A stretch of 64,000 nucleotides of DNA from Diphasiastrum complanatum (lineage: Eukaryota; Streptophyta; Lycopodiopsida; Lycopodiales; Lycopodiaceae): contig CM055101.1 in the NCBI GenBank assembly GCA_029204225.1, positions 38,545,374-38,609,373 of the forward strand, read 5' to 3'. Below, piece after piece: positions 1-13,159 of the stretch. The notes under the pieces are model-generated. The model was given only the letters and a program-made list of their open reading frames with translations, was not told where the DNA came from and did not search any database. Each line of letters starts with the position of its first letter. Position 1 is the first letter of the stretch. Made by a program: the position numbers and the translations under genes.

Positions 1-1096
1 TTGACACGACAGTTCGAGCCTCTGGCTCAATTGTGCCCATAGTCGATCAGCTATTCGACAGTGAGTCAGAAGAAGACGTTGTCGCTACTCAGCAACAACA
101 AGCCCAAAAAATGGATTATCGACCGATGCTACCTCCAAGAAGATCGAACTGGGTGCACTCACAGCCCACAAGATATATTAATGAGCCCGCCTGTCTATTA
201 ATTTAGGAAGTGACTATTGTCAAAGAAGCACTTAGCCAACTAGACTCCGATATCTAGAGAGAAGCGATGGACAGAGAGTATTCCACTCTGATCAAGAACC
301 AGACATGGTCATTAGTTGAACCACCTGCTGGCAGCAATCTAATTGATTGCAAATGGGTGTTTAACATCAATTACAATGCCAATGGAGGTATTGACCGAAG
401 AAAGTCCTGACTAGTAGCGCGAGGATTTGTTCAGATTTCCAACATTGACTAAAACGAGACTAAACAAGACCTATTATCGCTTTTGTAGTTAGTTCACTAA
501 GCCAATTCATGGCTAATCTTAGCATCACCCATTGGAAGGCTCTTATAAGAGTCATGAGATATGTTTGAGGTATGGGTAAGTCGACAATGACAATCTCCAT
601 CGACTCAGTGGATATTCTGATGCAAGCTAGGGAGGAGATGTAGATATTTGTAAATCCACATCTAAATTTACATTCCTTCTCAACTGCGGTCCCATCTCTT
701 GGAACAGTCGTAAGCAAACCTCTATTTCTCTTTCCTCTATAGAAGCATAGTACATTGCTGCTTCTCAAGCTATTAAAGAAGCATTTTGGTTGAGAAATTT
801 ACTATCAGATATTAGTCTGAATCAATGCACCCCAAGAATTGTATTTTGTGATAATCAGAGTGTTATGGCCTTATCGACCAACCCTAGAATTAATGCTAGG
901 AGTAAGAACATTGAGATTTGATATCACTATGTCAGGGGTAAGGCTCTCAACAAAGAGGTAAGCTTAACATACTGCCGGGCACAAGACATGATTGCAAATG
1001 TATTTACCAAGGCATTGAGCATTAATGTACACAACAGATTTTATGCATTGCTTAGTCTAAATATCAAAGCATTCACGGATCTAGATTAAGAGAGGG
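1..1096 (+). mobile_element. Ty1/copia remnant A: degenerate reverse transcriptase start and RNase H end
   Basis: Translated pieces read as copia pol. Near 260-430 there is the reverse transcriptase entry (a WSLVEPPAG...DCKWVF-like stretch followed by LVARGFVQ). From about 480 the sequence jumps to the region just before RNase H, and 640-1080 gives RNase H with the motifs SLSSIEA, FCDNQSVMALS and NVFTKALS. The reverse transcriptase core with its catalytic Asp pair is missing and stops interrupt every frame, so this is a dead copy. It ends in a polypurine stretch (about 1086-1096) that abuts a terminal repeat starting TGTTGG. The 5' part lies outside the window. Confidence 0.8.
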
Positions 1097-1875
1097 TGTT
1101 GGATTTATTTGTCTACTTTCCTAAATCCCATGTTAACCTAATTCCATTGATAGTGCTGCAGTTTTACACACATTGTCGCACAATTTGCAGAAATACCTTA
1201 GTATTGAACTAAATCTCATGTTAATCTAGTTCCATTCATGTTGTTGCAATTTTATACACATTGTCGCGCAATCTGCAGAAATACCTTATTATCGCAGACG
1301 AGCTTGAAAGGCTCATATGACGTATCGACTTGTCAGACTTATCGGAGGACTGACTTGTCAACTCACTCGACTAGTCAACTTGTTGACTCACTCGACTAGT
1401 GGACTTGTCCGACTTATCGACTCAAATGACTAACATCAAAGACGATACTGTCCCGACATTATCAACTAGCAACAACGACATACTCGACTCCGAATAGTCG
1501 AAGCCTTCACACTCACTTTCTGTACTGTGCAAACCACTTGACAATGACAGTAGCCTCCTTGATCTACTCTAGATGGCACAATGGCTCCACGCCATCTTCT
1601 TGTACACTCATCTGCACAAATGTAAAATTGTATATAGATGACTCTTGTAATCTAATCAGTAAATCAAAGGATAATGAATTAGAGAGACAGACACTATAGA
1701 TGCTTTCATGCATCGATTATTTCTTTCAGTCTAATTGTCAGTAATAAGCTCATAGTTTTACAAACCGGAGTTAGCTTCTTGAGCATGCAGTTTCATCCAC
1801 TATTGTCTTGTGCTCATAACATCAATCTGACTTGTATTTCTATACATTAAACTGAATCAATCACTATCTTTTATT
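1097..1875 (+). repeat. 3' LTR of copia remnant A (right end approximate)
   Basis: The sequence starts TGTTGG directly after the polypurine stretch that closes the copia RNase H region, the usual position of a 3' LTR. A reverse-complement relative lies at about 5310-5930: the stretch around 1795-1875 (TTTCATCCACTATTG, ACTGAATCAATC, TTGCATTCAG) reappears inverted there. The LTR contains an internal tandem duplication of about 88 bp (1121-1208 and 1209-1296) and short GACTTGTC/CTCGACTAGT-type repeats around 1330-1430. The right boundary is where similarity to the inverted copy fades, so it is uncertain. The next 300 bases (to about 2170) show nothing I can name. Confidence 0.6.
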
Positions 1876-3010
1876 GCATTCAGAGTTCTTGTTAGAATTG
1901 TATGCAATTAAGCTCTACTCTACTCTTGTTGTAGTGCACGCACCGAGGGAACCAATCAACCAATCTTCGTGCAATAGTAGGATCGTTCCGATCCAATTGC
2001 TCAACTTGTCTATCCGATCCACGGACCTCTATCTTCCCCAGCAACAAGCATGGGAGAAAACCGTCTCTCTCATTCTTCTTTCATTTCTTCTTATGGAAGA
2101 TATATCTTTGGGTTTCTACATCCATTTTTTGCATATTCGTGGTGATATCATGAACTTTAGTGTGTAGAATGTTATTTTTCTTGTGTATATGGATTCACAC
2201 GTGTGAGTATTGATATTGTACTACTTTTGTACAGATAGGAACATTAAATTATCATATGTAAGTGTTTATGACAAGTTCTTGTTGAGTTAATATGTTCTAT
2301 GCGTAGTTGATGCATGATTTCTACATTTGTAATGAAGCTAGTTGTGCTCTCCAAATTTGCCAAAGATCAAGGGGCATAATTAGGTAATTTGGATCTGATT
2401 TTTTCACATGGTATCAGAGATTTTTTTTAGGCTATATTTGGAGGATAAGACAATTCTAGTGAGTGATTTGGAGGTGCCATCAATTCTAGAGTGTGGTAGA
2501 TTGATTTCTTGTCAATATCAAGCATTTTCAAGTGTAGAAAAGGGATCTTTGTGATCCAAAGCTCAATTTAGGTCAAAATACTTGTATTTGGCCAATTTCC
2601 TTCCATAATTTTTGGATTTGGATGAGTTTTGATGCATAAGAAAGGATTAAGATCATTCTTTAAGAATCTATATCTAGTTCCTAGCTTTTGCATGTAGAAC
2701 TTGTGTGATTCAAAAAAAAGTATTTTTGTGAAAACCCTAAAGTTGATAGGATCTCTTGATTTTGAAGTTTCTGTACTTTTCAAGAGTGTGTTTCAATCTT
2801 AGGAGAGTGCAAAAGTTCATTGTATTGTAGGTTGATCATGTGTTGATCAAGTATCATCAATTCTATGTGTAGGATTTGCTAGTTTTGAGCAAGAAAGAGA
2901 TTTTAGAGGTTCCATATCTCTGTGATTTATTCTTGGACTCATTTGTTGACTTTCAAGAGAGTGCTAAGTGCCTCGGAGCAGCTTGAAAGAGAAGATCAAA
3001 TCATTGCAAC

Positions 3011-3930
3011 ATGGCTACAAATGGAGGTTGGAGAGCAATGATAGGCTTACCTCAAACAACTATTCAACTTGGAAGGTGAGAATGGAGTCTCTCCTTAAGA
3101 TGAATGAGTTGATGTAAATTTTTTTAGGTGTGGAGGAGATACCTATGACACCTCAAGAACAATTGAGGTATGATAGGAGGGCAAAGAAAGATCTTCATAT
3201 GATCAAGATGAATGTGACAAATGAACTTCTCAAGGAAGTTGGTAAGTGCACTACATCTAGTGAGGCTTGGAAACCTTGAAGAAGGTTTATGAGTCTAAAT
3301 CTACATCAATGGTTCTAACCCTCAGGAAGAAAATATTTTAAAGTTTACAAAAGAAAATGAAAGTGCTCATGTTTGTAGGATTACAACATTCAATGATGAG
3401 TTTGCATGTACTGATGAAAGCATTAAGGAGACAAAACTTGTTCAAATAGTTCTTAATGGCTTGTTGGATGATCATGCTAATCTTGTTCAAAGTTTTTTTA
3501 TTCAAAATACATTGCCAAGTATGGAGGACTTGCAAGAAATCTTGGTGAATGAGGAGTTTAGGCTTCTATCAAGAGGAGGATCCACTTCCACATCTCAAGT
3601 TGGAGAGGAGGAGGCTATGTTCTCAAAGGGCAAGTTCAAGGGCAAGAGCAAAGGCAAGTAGTCTAAAGGAAAAGATCAAAGTGAGCCTTCTTCTTTTGGT
3701 AAGAAGAAAGATAGATCAAAGTAAAATGTTTTTATTGTGGAGTGAAAGGACATTTTGCTAATGAATGTTTTAAGAAGCAAAGTGATGAAGATAGCAAGCA
3801 AATCAACTTTATTGCTAATGATGATAATCTAGGTATTTGTGATTCTCTTATGGTGTGTTCTGCAAGTCCAATATCAAGTGAAGGTGACAAAGATTCATGG
3901 TGGATTGATAGTGGAGCTAGTTCACACATG
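3011..3930 (+). pseudogene. gag plus protease start of copia-like element B
   Basis: From an ATG at 3011 the frame reads as a copia gag of the UBN2 type (SLLKMNELM, KKDLHMIKMNVTNELL, SSEAWK), with stops near 3117 and frame changes further on. Lys/Gly-rich KGKFKGKSKGK at about 3630-3660 precedes a CCHC knuckle of the spacing C-x2-C-x4-H-x4-C. The aspartic protease motif WWIDSGASSHMTSH follows at about 3900-3940 and is intact at the active-site DSG. The gag is broken by stops, so the copy is not expected to make a full polyprotein. Confidence 0.7.
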
Positions 3931-4144
3931 ACTAGTCACAAGGAGTTCTTTACTTCCTTGGTCACTAATGATGGAGCCAAGAAAGTGATTCACATGGCCA
4001 ATGGTGGTGAGTTTGATTAAAGGTATTGTTTCAATTCCTATTTGTATTTTTACTAATAGGAAATCAAGACTTGATGGTGTTCTTTACATTCTTTCACTTT
4101 CAAAGAATTTGTTAAGTGTTGGTCAAATGATAGAGAAATGATAC

Positions 4145-4804
4145 ATGGTAAAGTTTGATGGTGATGTTTGTTTCATTACAAAGGAAGAAATCTTGGTTGA
4201 TAGGGGCAATAGACAAGGTAGATTTTTCAAGCTTGATGATTTTGTTATGGCTAACAAAAAGGATGGAATGGAAAAGGTGATTGGTCTCAACTTTCCAAAG
4301 GTCTCTCTTGGTGGATCTTATGCAAAGTCTAACAAGCTTCCTTATGCTAGATCTAGGTCGAGATCTAATATGCTTCTTGGAGATATTCATTTTTGTGCTA
4401 ACTTGGCTAGCTATGAGGATAATGATGGTTCTTCAATGCTTCATGGCAAGTGCAAGTATGCAAAAGGTAAGGAAAGAGCTAACTTCATCAATGGAGGTGA
4501 CGAAGGCTCTTCCTTGGAAAAGGTTGTTGCTAATTATTTCTTTGATCATGTGAAAAAAAAAAAACATGCTAGGTGCATGCATGAAGGAAGTGGTTCTTCT
4601 ACATTTTCTTGTGATGAGTCCAAGAAAGTCATTTCTGCAACAAGTGGTGTCACATGTCTTCATAAAGAGAGTAGATCAAATATTTTTTTCATGCGACTTA
4701 ATGAGGGAGATAGTCACAAGTCAAGAGGAAGAGAATTATGTGAAGTGTTCAAAGTAAGATGTACTTTGAATGATGTCATTGTGAATGATGGTGATGGAGA
4801 ATAA
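4145..4804 (+). CDS. Unidentified acidic/Lys-rich protein region in copia-like element B
   Basis: This is an open frame of 219 codons, unusually long for this decayed neighbourhood. Its first 40 residues (VKFDGDVCFITKEE...RGRFFKLDD) look like the end of a copia gag-pre-integrase segment. The rest is rich in Lys, Ser, Asp and Gly, with a KGKERANFINGGDEGSSLEKV stretch and several Cys/His residues (for example HARCMHEG). It lacks the HHCC and DDE signatures of integrase and anything resembling reverse transcriptase. A second frame continues the region (4832-5101, with MDLTSLHQLKSFYDYGELF). I do not recognise a family. It may be captured sequence or a fast-evolving accessory region of a non-autonomous element. 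Confidence 0.45.
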   Translation: MVKFDGDVCFITKEEILVDRGNRQGRFFKLDDFVMANKKDGMEKVIGLNFPKVSLGGSYAKSNKLPYARSRSRSNMLLGDIHFCANLASYEDNDGSSMLHGKCKYAKGKERANFINGGDEGSSLEKVVANYFFDHVKKKKHARCMHEGSGSSTFSCDESKKVISATSGVTCLHKESRSNIFFMRLNEGDSHKSRGRELCEVFKVRCTLNDVIVNDGDGE

Positions 4805-5309
4805 TTATCATATGAGTCATTACCTAAATCATTGAGTAGAAGTGCATGTTGGAAAAAAAAGAGTACTTCAATCATCCTTATGTTGAAGGTACTAATGATT
4901 TTTTTCATGGCTTTTAATGTTCAAGAGGTTTCTACTGCTTATGATGCAATCACTAAGAGGGAGACTTGTGGAGGAAAGGGCAATGGAAGAGTGGTTCTTG
5001 GGAAGATCCAAGGCATGGATCTCACATCTCTTCATCAACTCAAATCATTCTATGATTATGGTGAATTGTTCACTCATGATCGAGATGGCAAAAGGTGTTG
5101 AAAGAAGGAATGACGATTTGATAAGTCAAAGTGTAGGAACGAGGCTATTGAGCGTAGTGAAATGAGCCTTCTTCCCTAATGCATGACTACTCTTATCAAT
5201 AATTGAAAAAAGCTATAATGATAGAAGTCACGTTCAATCTTTTAGCAACTAACTTTGAAATCATTAGTACTAAAGTGATTTCATAGCCAAACAATTTTAG
5301 AATGCGAAG

Positions 5310-6003
5310 TGATGTATAGAATATTGCAACGTTGAAGTATTCAACAGATCAGACGAAACAATAAGAGACTTATCAATTACAAATGACTACAGAGAAGCAT
5401 AAATTTTGACATGATACTGAATGCAATAATAATATAGATTGATTCAGTAAGTAGCATGTACAAATCAGATGATGAGAGCACAAAACAATAGTGGATGAAA
5501 ACCACGTACTCTTAGCTATCTCTAAGTAACTGAAAATTCTGTCTGATGCACTTCCGCTAGTAAGTAGTAAGCGCTAATAGCAATACTCTAATAGAGTCGT
5601 GAAAAACTTTCTAAAGACTATAGAAGTCTTTAATGATCAACTATTTATGCTAAAGCCGTTTAAGCTTGTCCGATAGGATAGCTAATCAGGTCGTACATCG
5701 CAATTGGCTATTAGCCATAATGCGTTGTCATCCATCCAATTAGGACTTCCTGGTCATCCAATATGTCGGAGGTTGTCCAATATGATGGAGCCACCTGTTG
5801 AGCGATTCTCAAGTATTTCTGTAGACTGTATAGAAACACGAATAAAATTGTAGAACTGTATAATGAATGGGTGTAGATTAACAATTGATTATTCACCAAA
5901 ATCACTCCCGATAGTAGAATAATCTAAGTCTCCCCCTTAATTTGAATCCGTGAATGCCTTGAACTTCAAACTTAGTTATGCACAAAACTTTGTGTTCATC
6001 CAA
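5310..6003 (-). mobile_element. Truncated copia A-family fragment (LTR plus RNase H tail), inverted
   Basis: Read on the minus strand, 6003 to 5930 matches the last bases of copia remnant A before its LTR (TTTTGTGCATAACTAAG, AAGGCATTCACGGAT) and then a polypurine run AAGGGGGAG. The following 5930-5310 corresponds to the LTR of remnant A (TTTCATCCACTATTG, ACTGAATCAATC, TTGCATTCAG). The piece is cut off at 6003 where the LTR-like sequence of element B begins, so it looks like a 5'-truncated or recombined insertion. Left boundary approximate. Confidence 0.6.
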
Positions 6004-6219
6004 GCTTACACATGTGAAATATAGTAATTTACTATTATTGTACAAACAACAACTTCATATTATCATAAGTTTGATGTTTGATCAATATCTTATTGAGTTT
6101 GCATCCTTCTCATTACATAGATGTTGATTTTCTACATTGCAAATGGTGTAAATTGTGACTTATTTCAAACCAAAGATCAATAGATGATTTTGGATCTTAA
6201 TGATTGAAAAAATCTTCAC

Positions 6220-7350
6220 TATTTATGGTGTGCCATAATCTCTAACTCCTTTTTTCTAAGACACGATCCAAGCTATTTGTCACAATCTCTCTCGTGGGGT
6301 CACATTATATATCTTATCTACTTCTCTAGCCATATTTGCCTTAGATCTGATTTTGGTCTCTTCATCCTTGAGGCCAACTTCCTCAATTGTGCCTTCTTGC
6401 ATTGTGATCAGACAAAATTGTTACTTCGTTCCTTGAACACTACAATTCTCACTTGATCTTCAATTCCTTTGAAAAAATATAGTAAAATCACTTGCTCCTT
6501 TGTCTTCTTGGCCACTAAAGAAATAGATGTTTTAGACCTTCTTATGGTTTAATGCTAAATGGAGTACTAACGATCCTCCCTCCAAAGGGAATTTCAAATT
6601 CTCTCATCTTTCCAAAATAAAACTTGCCAAGATGAAAATACTTCCATTCGACAAGTCCTTCTCAATGCAAAGCATTGTATGAAGCTATGAATTAATTATT
6701 CTTTTTCAATCATGTACATGTTTAGAGATCCATTTATAATTTATTTATAGCTATATTCAAGTAAATTTTTTGATCATAATTTTCTTATTGATATGGTGTT
6801 CAATGATCCTAGCATTAATTGTTACCAATAATGCCTTAGAGCTATTACATGGCTTGAATTAGCTTATATTTTTATTGCATTTATAAACACCAAAATAAAG
6901 TCAAGATCAAAACAATGTGCTAACACAATAAGGTAGGACATGTGGCTTGACTTCTTTTTTAGTGTTGTGTAGTGTTAAGCACCCAATGTGTAACATCTGA
7001 TTGGATGCAGTATCACTTTACAAACCATGTATACTATACAAGCTCAAGGTTTCTTTACACAATCACTAGGACTTCATATATGGAATTCAAGCCCACAAGA
7101 ACCACTCTTATCTAATAGGACTATTGTTGGGACTAACTTGTCTTTAATGAGATTTGGAAGTCGATACCTTTTTGGTCAATGCGTGATCATGTTAGCAACA
7201 ACCTAAGGTATTTTTTTTAATGTAGTACACACAATAAAGCCGAGACCAAACTTGGAATGTGAAAGGAAATCCTCATTTCCATGTTAAGCACTTCCTATAT
7301 TTCTAGCTTTATCATTTTCATGGCTACCTTTTAAAGACTTTCAAAAGAAT
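6220..7350. other. No recognisable gene or repeat
   Basis: AT-rich sequence with short, scattered open frames only. I see no copia or gypsy protein motifs, splice-consistent exons or tandem repeats here. It may be old degraded transposon DNA. Confidence 0.4.
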
Positions 7351-7520
7351 AACCTCCACCGTAGCTGAGTTGGCAATAAGCCCACAAAGGCATAGGTTAG
7401 AATCTTGGTTGTTGTTGTGTGTAGATGCTTGGAGCCTTATGCTCCATGGATTGGCCCTACTATGTGATGTGCATGGTACATAGTTGAAAAGTATGTGATG
7501 TGACCACTCATGTAAGGACA
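7351..7520 (+). mobile_element. tRNA-derived SINE-like unit
   Basis: TAGCTGAGTTGG at 7362-7373 fits a Pol III A box and GGTTAGAATCT at 7395-7405 resembles a B box (GGTTCGAATCC), about 33 bases apart as in tRNA genes. The tRNA-like head does not fold as a good tRNA (no matching acceptor arms seen), which favours a SINE. The 3' limit is a guess. Confidence 0.45.
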
Positions 7521-7606
7521 CTTGGTGATTGACATTTCAAGCTATTGTTTGTTGGCTTGCATTCATCACTATTTTGTTTTTGGAAGGTGAATTCAGTGGG
7601 TTATTC

Positions 7607-9061
<1,455 letters not shown>

Positions 9062-9130
<69 letters not shown>
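9062..9130. repeat. (GA)n microsatellite, 69 bp
   Basis: GA tract followed by an impure GGAGGGAG end. It stands at the same relative position in copy 2 of the tandem duplication as the 136-bp tract does in copy 1. Confidence 0.97.
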
Positions 9131-9136
<6 letters not shown>

Positions 9137-10600
9137 AGACTCATTTGAGCAATGCACAATAACATGAGGGGTAGATGACAACAATCTGGGATATAATGTG
9201 CCTCATGCATGCACGAGTCAATGTTGGATAACTAAATCTAGTAGGCATCCTCCTCCCATCACCTAATGCATATTGTAAATAAGATAATGATGATAGTCGG
9301 ATTACCACCAAATTCTAATGATAACAAGATGATCTTAAATATCTCAAAAATATTTGAGGCTCTTTTGAAAAATGAAAAAGTCTTACATTAAAACAAGTTT
9401 CAACTTAAAAACAATATAAAGAGACATGCCATTGAGAGAATCATTAGTAAAGCTTATTGCTATATGACAAACCTAAGGAGATGTTATATTTAGGGAATTT
9501 TTAATATCTAAGTTGACTATTTTTTAGTTTTGCAAACATAATAACCCTACATTAGCATTAGTATGTACAATTCTTACCATTTAACATCCTTATCTTCCCA
9601 CAAGTAGTCATCCTGAATGAGTTGGACTCGTCCACCCAGATTCAATCATTTGTAATCCCACGGGTTGATAATACCAAAGATCACTTAACATCCTTGATGA
9701 GCTATTGGGCTCTTTAGGTTCTCATTTGCTGTTATATTGAAGGCACAACATAAGATGAAATGTTGAGCTAACATGTCTTTTTTGTCTTGTCAAATTTCTA
9801 ACCTTAAAGTTATTTTCACAAAAGATCACGTTACATGAAGTTTGTTCTCCCATCATATGTTCACCTCTTACCATCTCAAAAAGCCACACTTTTCAGAGCA
9901 TATGGAGAGAATGATAATGGATTGTAAAAAAAGGGGGGCTTTCTAGTAAGCCCGACCACTCTTGAGTACCTGTGTGCCATTGGCCCACCATCTCACCATA
10001 GGTTGTGCATGTGGTGCAAGACATTTGTGAAGCCAACTTCTAAATGTCTCTTGTTTGTGCCCATATTAAAATTTGAGTGAGGGTGGACTTTCATTTGTGT
10101 TGGGCAACTAAGTTGTGTTTAAGATCCATTTGATAACTTTTTGGAAGCCAAATATGATTGCCATTATTGAGTATGTGAAAGCTTTTTATGTTGATCTACT
10201 TAACAATTATGAATATTGGCCAAAACAACTCGATACTTGTTGTGGTTATGAACATTGGCCAAAAACCTTAATACTCGACAGTTTTTGGGATTTTGTATTG
10301 TGAGTATAGCATACTCACGCTGGTCGTCAACGAGAGTATGAACACATGTATATCCAGCCAAGGCTATATTTGTTGTTTTTGATAATAATCTACTTAAAAA
10401 GAAAACCTATCTGTCAAGTTTGGGTATTGATACTCGCATGTCATACTTGAAATTATGTTATACCCACCCAACACTCTCCGCGCCTGGTGCTATGTTTACT
10501 CCTTAGATTTAGGCTCTTTGGAGCCTTATCTCTAGCTAGCTAAGATGGCAGAGAAAAGGGGATAAGTCAGATTTGACTTTTCAAACTTAGCTTTCAAAAA
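9062..10600. repeat. Tandem duplication, copy 2 (about 1.54 kb)
   Basis: Second copy of the unit described at 7610-9061, in direct orientation and immediately adjacent. Its last part (GGCAGAGAAAAGGGGATAAG, near 10543) matches the end of copy 1 (GCCAAAGAAAAGGGTATAAG, near 9007). In copy 1 this landmark is followed by the GA tract of copy 2. In copy 2 it is followed instead by the GC-richer region upstream of the ARF gene. Confidence 0.7.
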
Positions 10601-11028
10601 TAGGCTGAATTTGTTGTGTTGAAGGGAGGAAGGCTTTGGGTTTGCGACGTGCAAATGCCATGCCTGCAGAGAGGCTGTGCAGGCCAATTATGTTGCTTGC
10701 CCCCACGTGGATGTGGCACAGCATGGCCCAACGGGAGGCCAAATTCCACTTCGGTCGCCGTTCCAGACTGTCAGTCCGGCCCCTCCCTCCGCCAGTTTCC
10801 TCTGGTCTCAGTTCGAGTTTTGGTCCACAGCCCTTCCCCCGTATCTCGATCGTATCTTTACCGAGTTACGAGACCTCAGAATCATTCAGATCTTGCCACG
10901 TTCCTTCCGACGAACCGGTGCGATGTGTCCGCGTGGCTAAAGGACGCGTGGCGAGGATCTAGTGGGCGGCGTGAGGGTTCAGTGTGAACGGTGACCAAAA
11001 TGAAATGGGATATATGGAGCAAGGGAAG

Positions 11029-11054
11029 AAGGAAGGAAGGAAGGAAGGAAGGAA
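11029..11054. repeat. (AAGG)n microsatellite
   Basis: Short tetranucleotide repeat in the ARF upstream region. Confidence 0.9.
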
Positions 11055-11531
11055 CGAGATATGGCGAGATGTGTTGATCAATCATCGTGTTGCTGTTTAT
11101 TGTCGTTGTTTTTTTTCACTGTGGGGTTGTCGATGATGGTGCTGAGTGAGAGGGGAGGGGAAAAGTAATGCATTGAATTTGATGTGAAGTGGGTTTTGCA
11201 TTGGATCTTGAATTTTGTGTCGGGAGGGGTGGTGGGTTTGCCGTCTCTGCCTAGGGATATGCCTTTTGTGTACGTTTTGCTTTTCCTATTATATGATTTG
11301 TTATGTGGGTTTTGTTAAAGATAACGAACAAACATTGGCTGTTGTTGTAGGTTTTGACCTTTGACGAGAAACAATGTTCAACTGTGTGGGGTGCGTGCTT
11401 GTCTTTCTTTGAGTTTACTTTTGATTTTGCCTCGATTTTCCAAGCAGCAGCATGAGCCCTGGTGTGTGGTGGAAGGAAGACTGAAGTACATAGTAGTAAC
11501 ATGATGTCAATGTGTTGTTTGAAGCAAGACG

Positions 11532-11532
<1 letters not shown>

Positions 11533-11563
<31 letters not shown>
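11533..11563. repeat. (GAT)n microsatellite, about 10 units
   Basis: Trinucleotide repeat about 330 bases upstream of the chosen ARF start. The poly-Ser frame on the opposite strand derives from it. Confidence 0.95.
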
Positions 11564-11896
11564 CTGCAAATGCAAACAAGATGGAATGAATAATGCTGTC
11601 TGTGTCAGTGTCAGTGTTGTGTGAACTTCGCTGCCATTTACGGCAATTAGAAGAATTTCTTTGAGATCCTTGAAGGACGGGGGGAGGATTTACTGCAGGT
11701 GCAGGTGCAGGTGACAGGTTCCCTGGCATCCCCTATTTCATCAGTGATGGCTTCAGATCTGTGCACAAAATTGCCATGTGCACTCTGAAAGAATGCAATA
11801 ACTCTTGAGAAAGAGTTTTAAGAAGTCTCGTTCGTGCTTTCAACGATCAATCCCGATCAAAACTGGCATAGTAGTGCCTCCGCTCCTCAGGCTGGA

Positions 11897-13159
11897 ATGC
11901 CCGGAAGGAGTCCCAGCAGATCAGGCCAGGGGATGGACAGCACTAGCAGCAATGGGGCTTTATCTTCTGCAAAGGCCTATGCTCGAGCAGATCTGACAAA
12001 TAATCCAGAGATCGGTGACAGTGGGGAGGTAGTGGAAGCAAGGAGGGGATTGGAGTCACAGCTATGGCATGCCTGCGCGGGGGGGATGGTGCAGCTGCCT
12101 CCTGTGGGGGTCAAGGTGATCTACTTCCCCCAGGGACATGCAGAGCAAGCGGCATCTCCACCCGATTTCCGTGGCACCTTGCCAACCTCAGGCGCCATCC
12201 CTTGCCGTGTTCTAGCCCTTAATTACCTTGCAGATGCAGAAACAGACGAGGTTTATGCCAGAATTGGGTTGCAACCGGATCGTGCAGATGAGGAAGGGCA
12301 CGAGTCCCCCCCACCCCCACCTCTGGAAAAGCCTGCATCGTTTGCTAAGACATTGACACAGAGCGATGCGAACAATGGCGGGGGATTCTCGGTGCCTCGC
12401 TACTGCGCTGAGACGATCTTTCCACGGCTGGATTACACTGTTGATCCTCCTGTGCAAACGGTTTTGGCAAAGGATGTGCATGGCGAGATATGGAAGTTCA
12501 GGCATATCTACAGGGGAACACCCCGGCGCCATCTTCTCACAACGGGCTGGAGCACGTTCGTGAATCACAAGAAGCTAGTGGCAGGGGACGCCATCGTTTT
12601 CCTGCGCAGCGCCAGTGGGGAGCTCTGTGTGGGGGTGCGCAGATCAATGCGAAGCAACGGAGGAGGAGGGGGTGGAGACCCTCTTTCATGGCACTCTTCT
12701 TCCTTAGGCGGAATGCCTGTGCCTGGTCAGCAGCAACAGCGTGCAGGCTACAGCGAGTTGTTAGCAGCAGATTGCGGAAGCATTGGCATGATAAACTCAT
12801 CACCTTCAGCGGGAAGTGCAGGTGCAACAGGACGGCCTGGCAGTGCTGCCATAGCTACCTCCTTCGCAAGGAACAGAGCTCGGGTGACAGCCAAATCTGT
12901 GCAGGAGGCAGCTTCTCTGGCAGCAGCAGGACAACCATTTGAGGTGGTGTTCTATCCCAGGGCCAGCACTGCTGAATTCTGTGTGCGCTCTCATGCTGTA
13001 AGAGCTGCGCTAGCTCACACTTGGTATCCTGGTATGCGTTTCAAGATGGCATTTGAAACAGAAGACTCATCTCGCATCAGCTGGTTCATGGGTAACGTCT
13101 GCGCTGTGCAGCCTGCAGATCCCATTCAATGGCCCAATTCTCCCTGGCGCATTCTACAG
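11897..13159 (+). CDS. ARF10/16-like: ARF exon 1: dimerisation, B3 and most of auxin-response domain
   Basis: 421 codons ending ...SPWRILQ, with the donor CAG|GTATCT at 13159/13160 (phase 0). GC-rich coding sequence contrasts with the AT-rich introns. It includes a Pro run and a Gly run flanking the B3 domain. Confidence 0.92.

Larger units (their letters stand above)
2170..6219 (+). mobile_element. Copia-like element B, probably non-autonomous, with unidentified region in place of integrase/RT
   Basis: The segment ending at 2408 (TTTTCACA) is followed by a primer-binding site TGGTATCAGAGA at 2409-2420, as for initiator-Met tRNA. A related segment in the same orientation lies at about 6003-6219 (shared CACATGTG/CACGTGTG, TTATCATA, AAGATCAA), so these look like the two LTRs. 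Their outer limits are not precise. Inside, in order, are: gag from about 3011; a CCHC zinc knuckle CFYCGVKGHFANEC near 3728-3770; a protease DSGASSH motif near 3907-3930; and a gag-pre-integrase-like LSKNLLSVGQM near 4097-4130. Then, instead of integrase and reverse transcriptase, comes a region matching no domain I know, to about 5165. A reversed copia LTR fragment sits inside at about 5310-6003. Confidence 0.6.
10601..11896 (+). promoter_or_regulatory. Upstream/5' untranslated region of the ARF gene
   Basis: Base composition changes sharply here. 10620-10990 is GC-rich against an AT-rich background and contains a palindromic G-box CCACGTGG (10703-10710) and two CGCGTGGC motifs near 10930 and 10945. 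11029-11054 is an AAGG repeat and 11533-11563 a GAT repeat. There is no credible coding frame, and several overlapping open frames of similar length in the GC-rich part indicate composition rather than genes. ARF10/16-type genes usually have long leaders, so transcription could begin here. The start site cannot be placed from sequence. Confidence 0.45.

Noticed and set aside
7351-7420. Functional tRNA genes at the A/B-box sites
   Set aside because: Anticodon and acceptor stems do not form convincingly, B boxes deviate, and related dispersed copies exist, which fits SINEs.
10616-10987. Small gene in the GC-rich region before the ARF
   Set aside because: Three frames are open at once over the same GC-rich stretch and none shows a known motif.
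11834-11896. Extension of the ARF protein upstream to a GTG at 11834
   Set aside because: Plant nuclear genes start at ATG in the normal case. The frame has no ATG between the stop at 11819 and the ATG at 11897.
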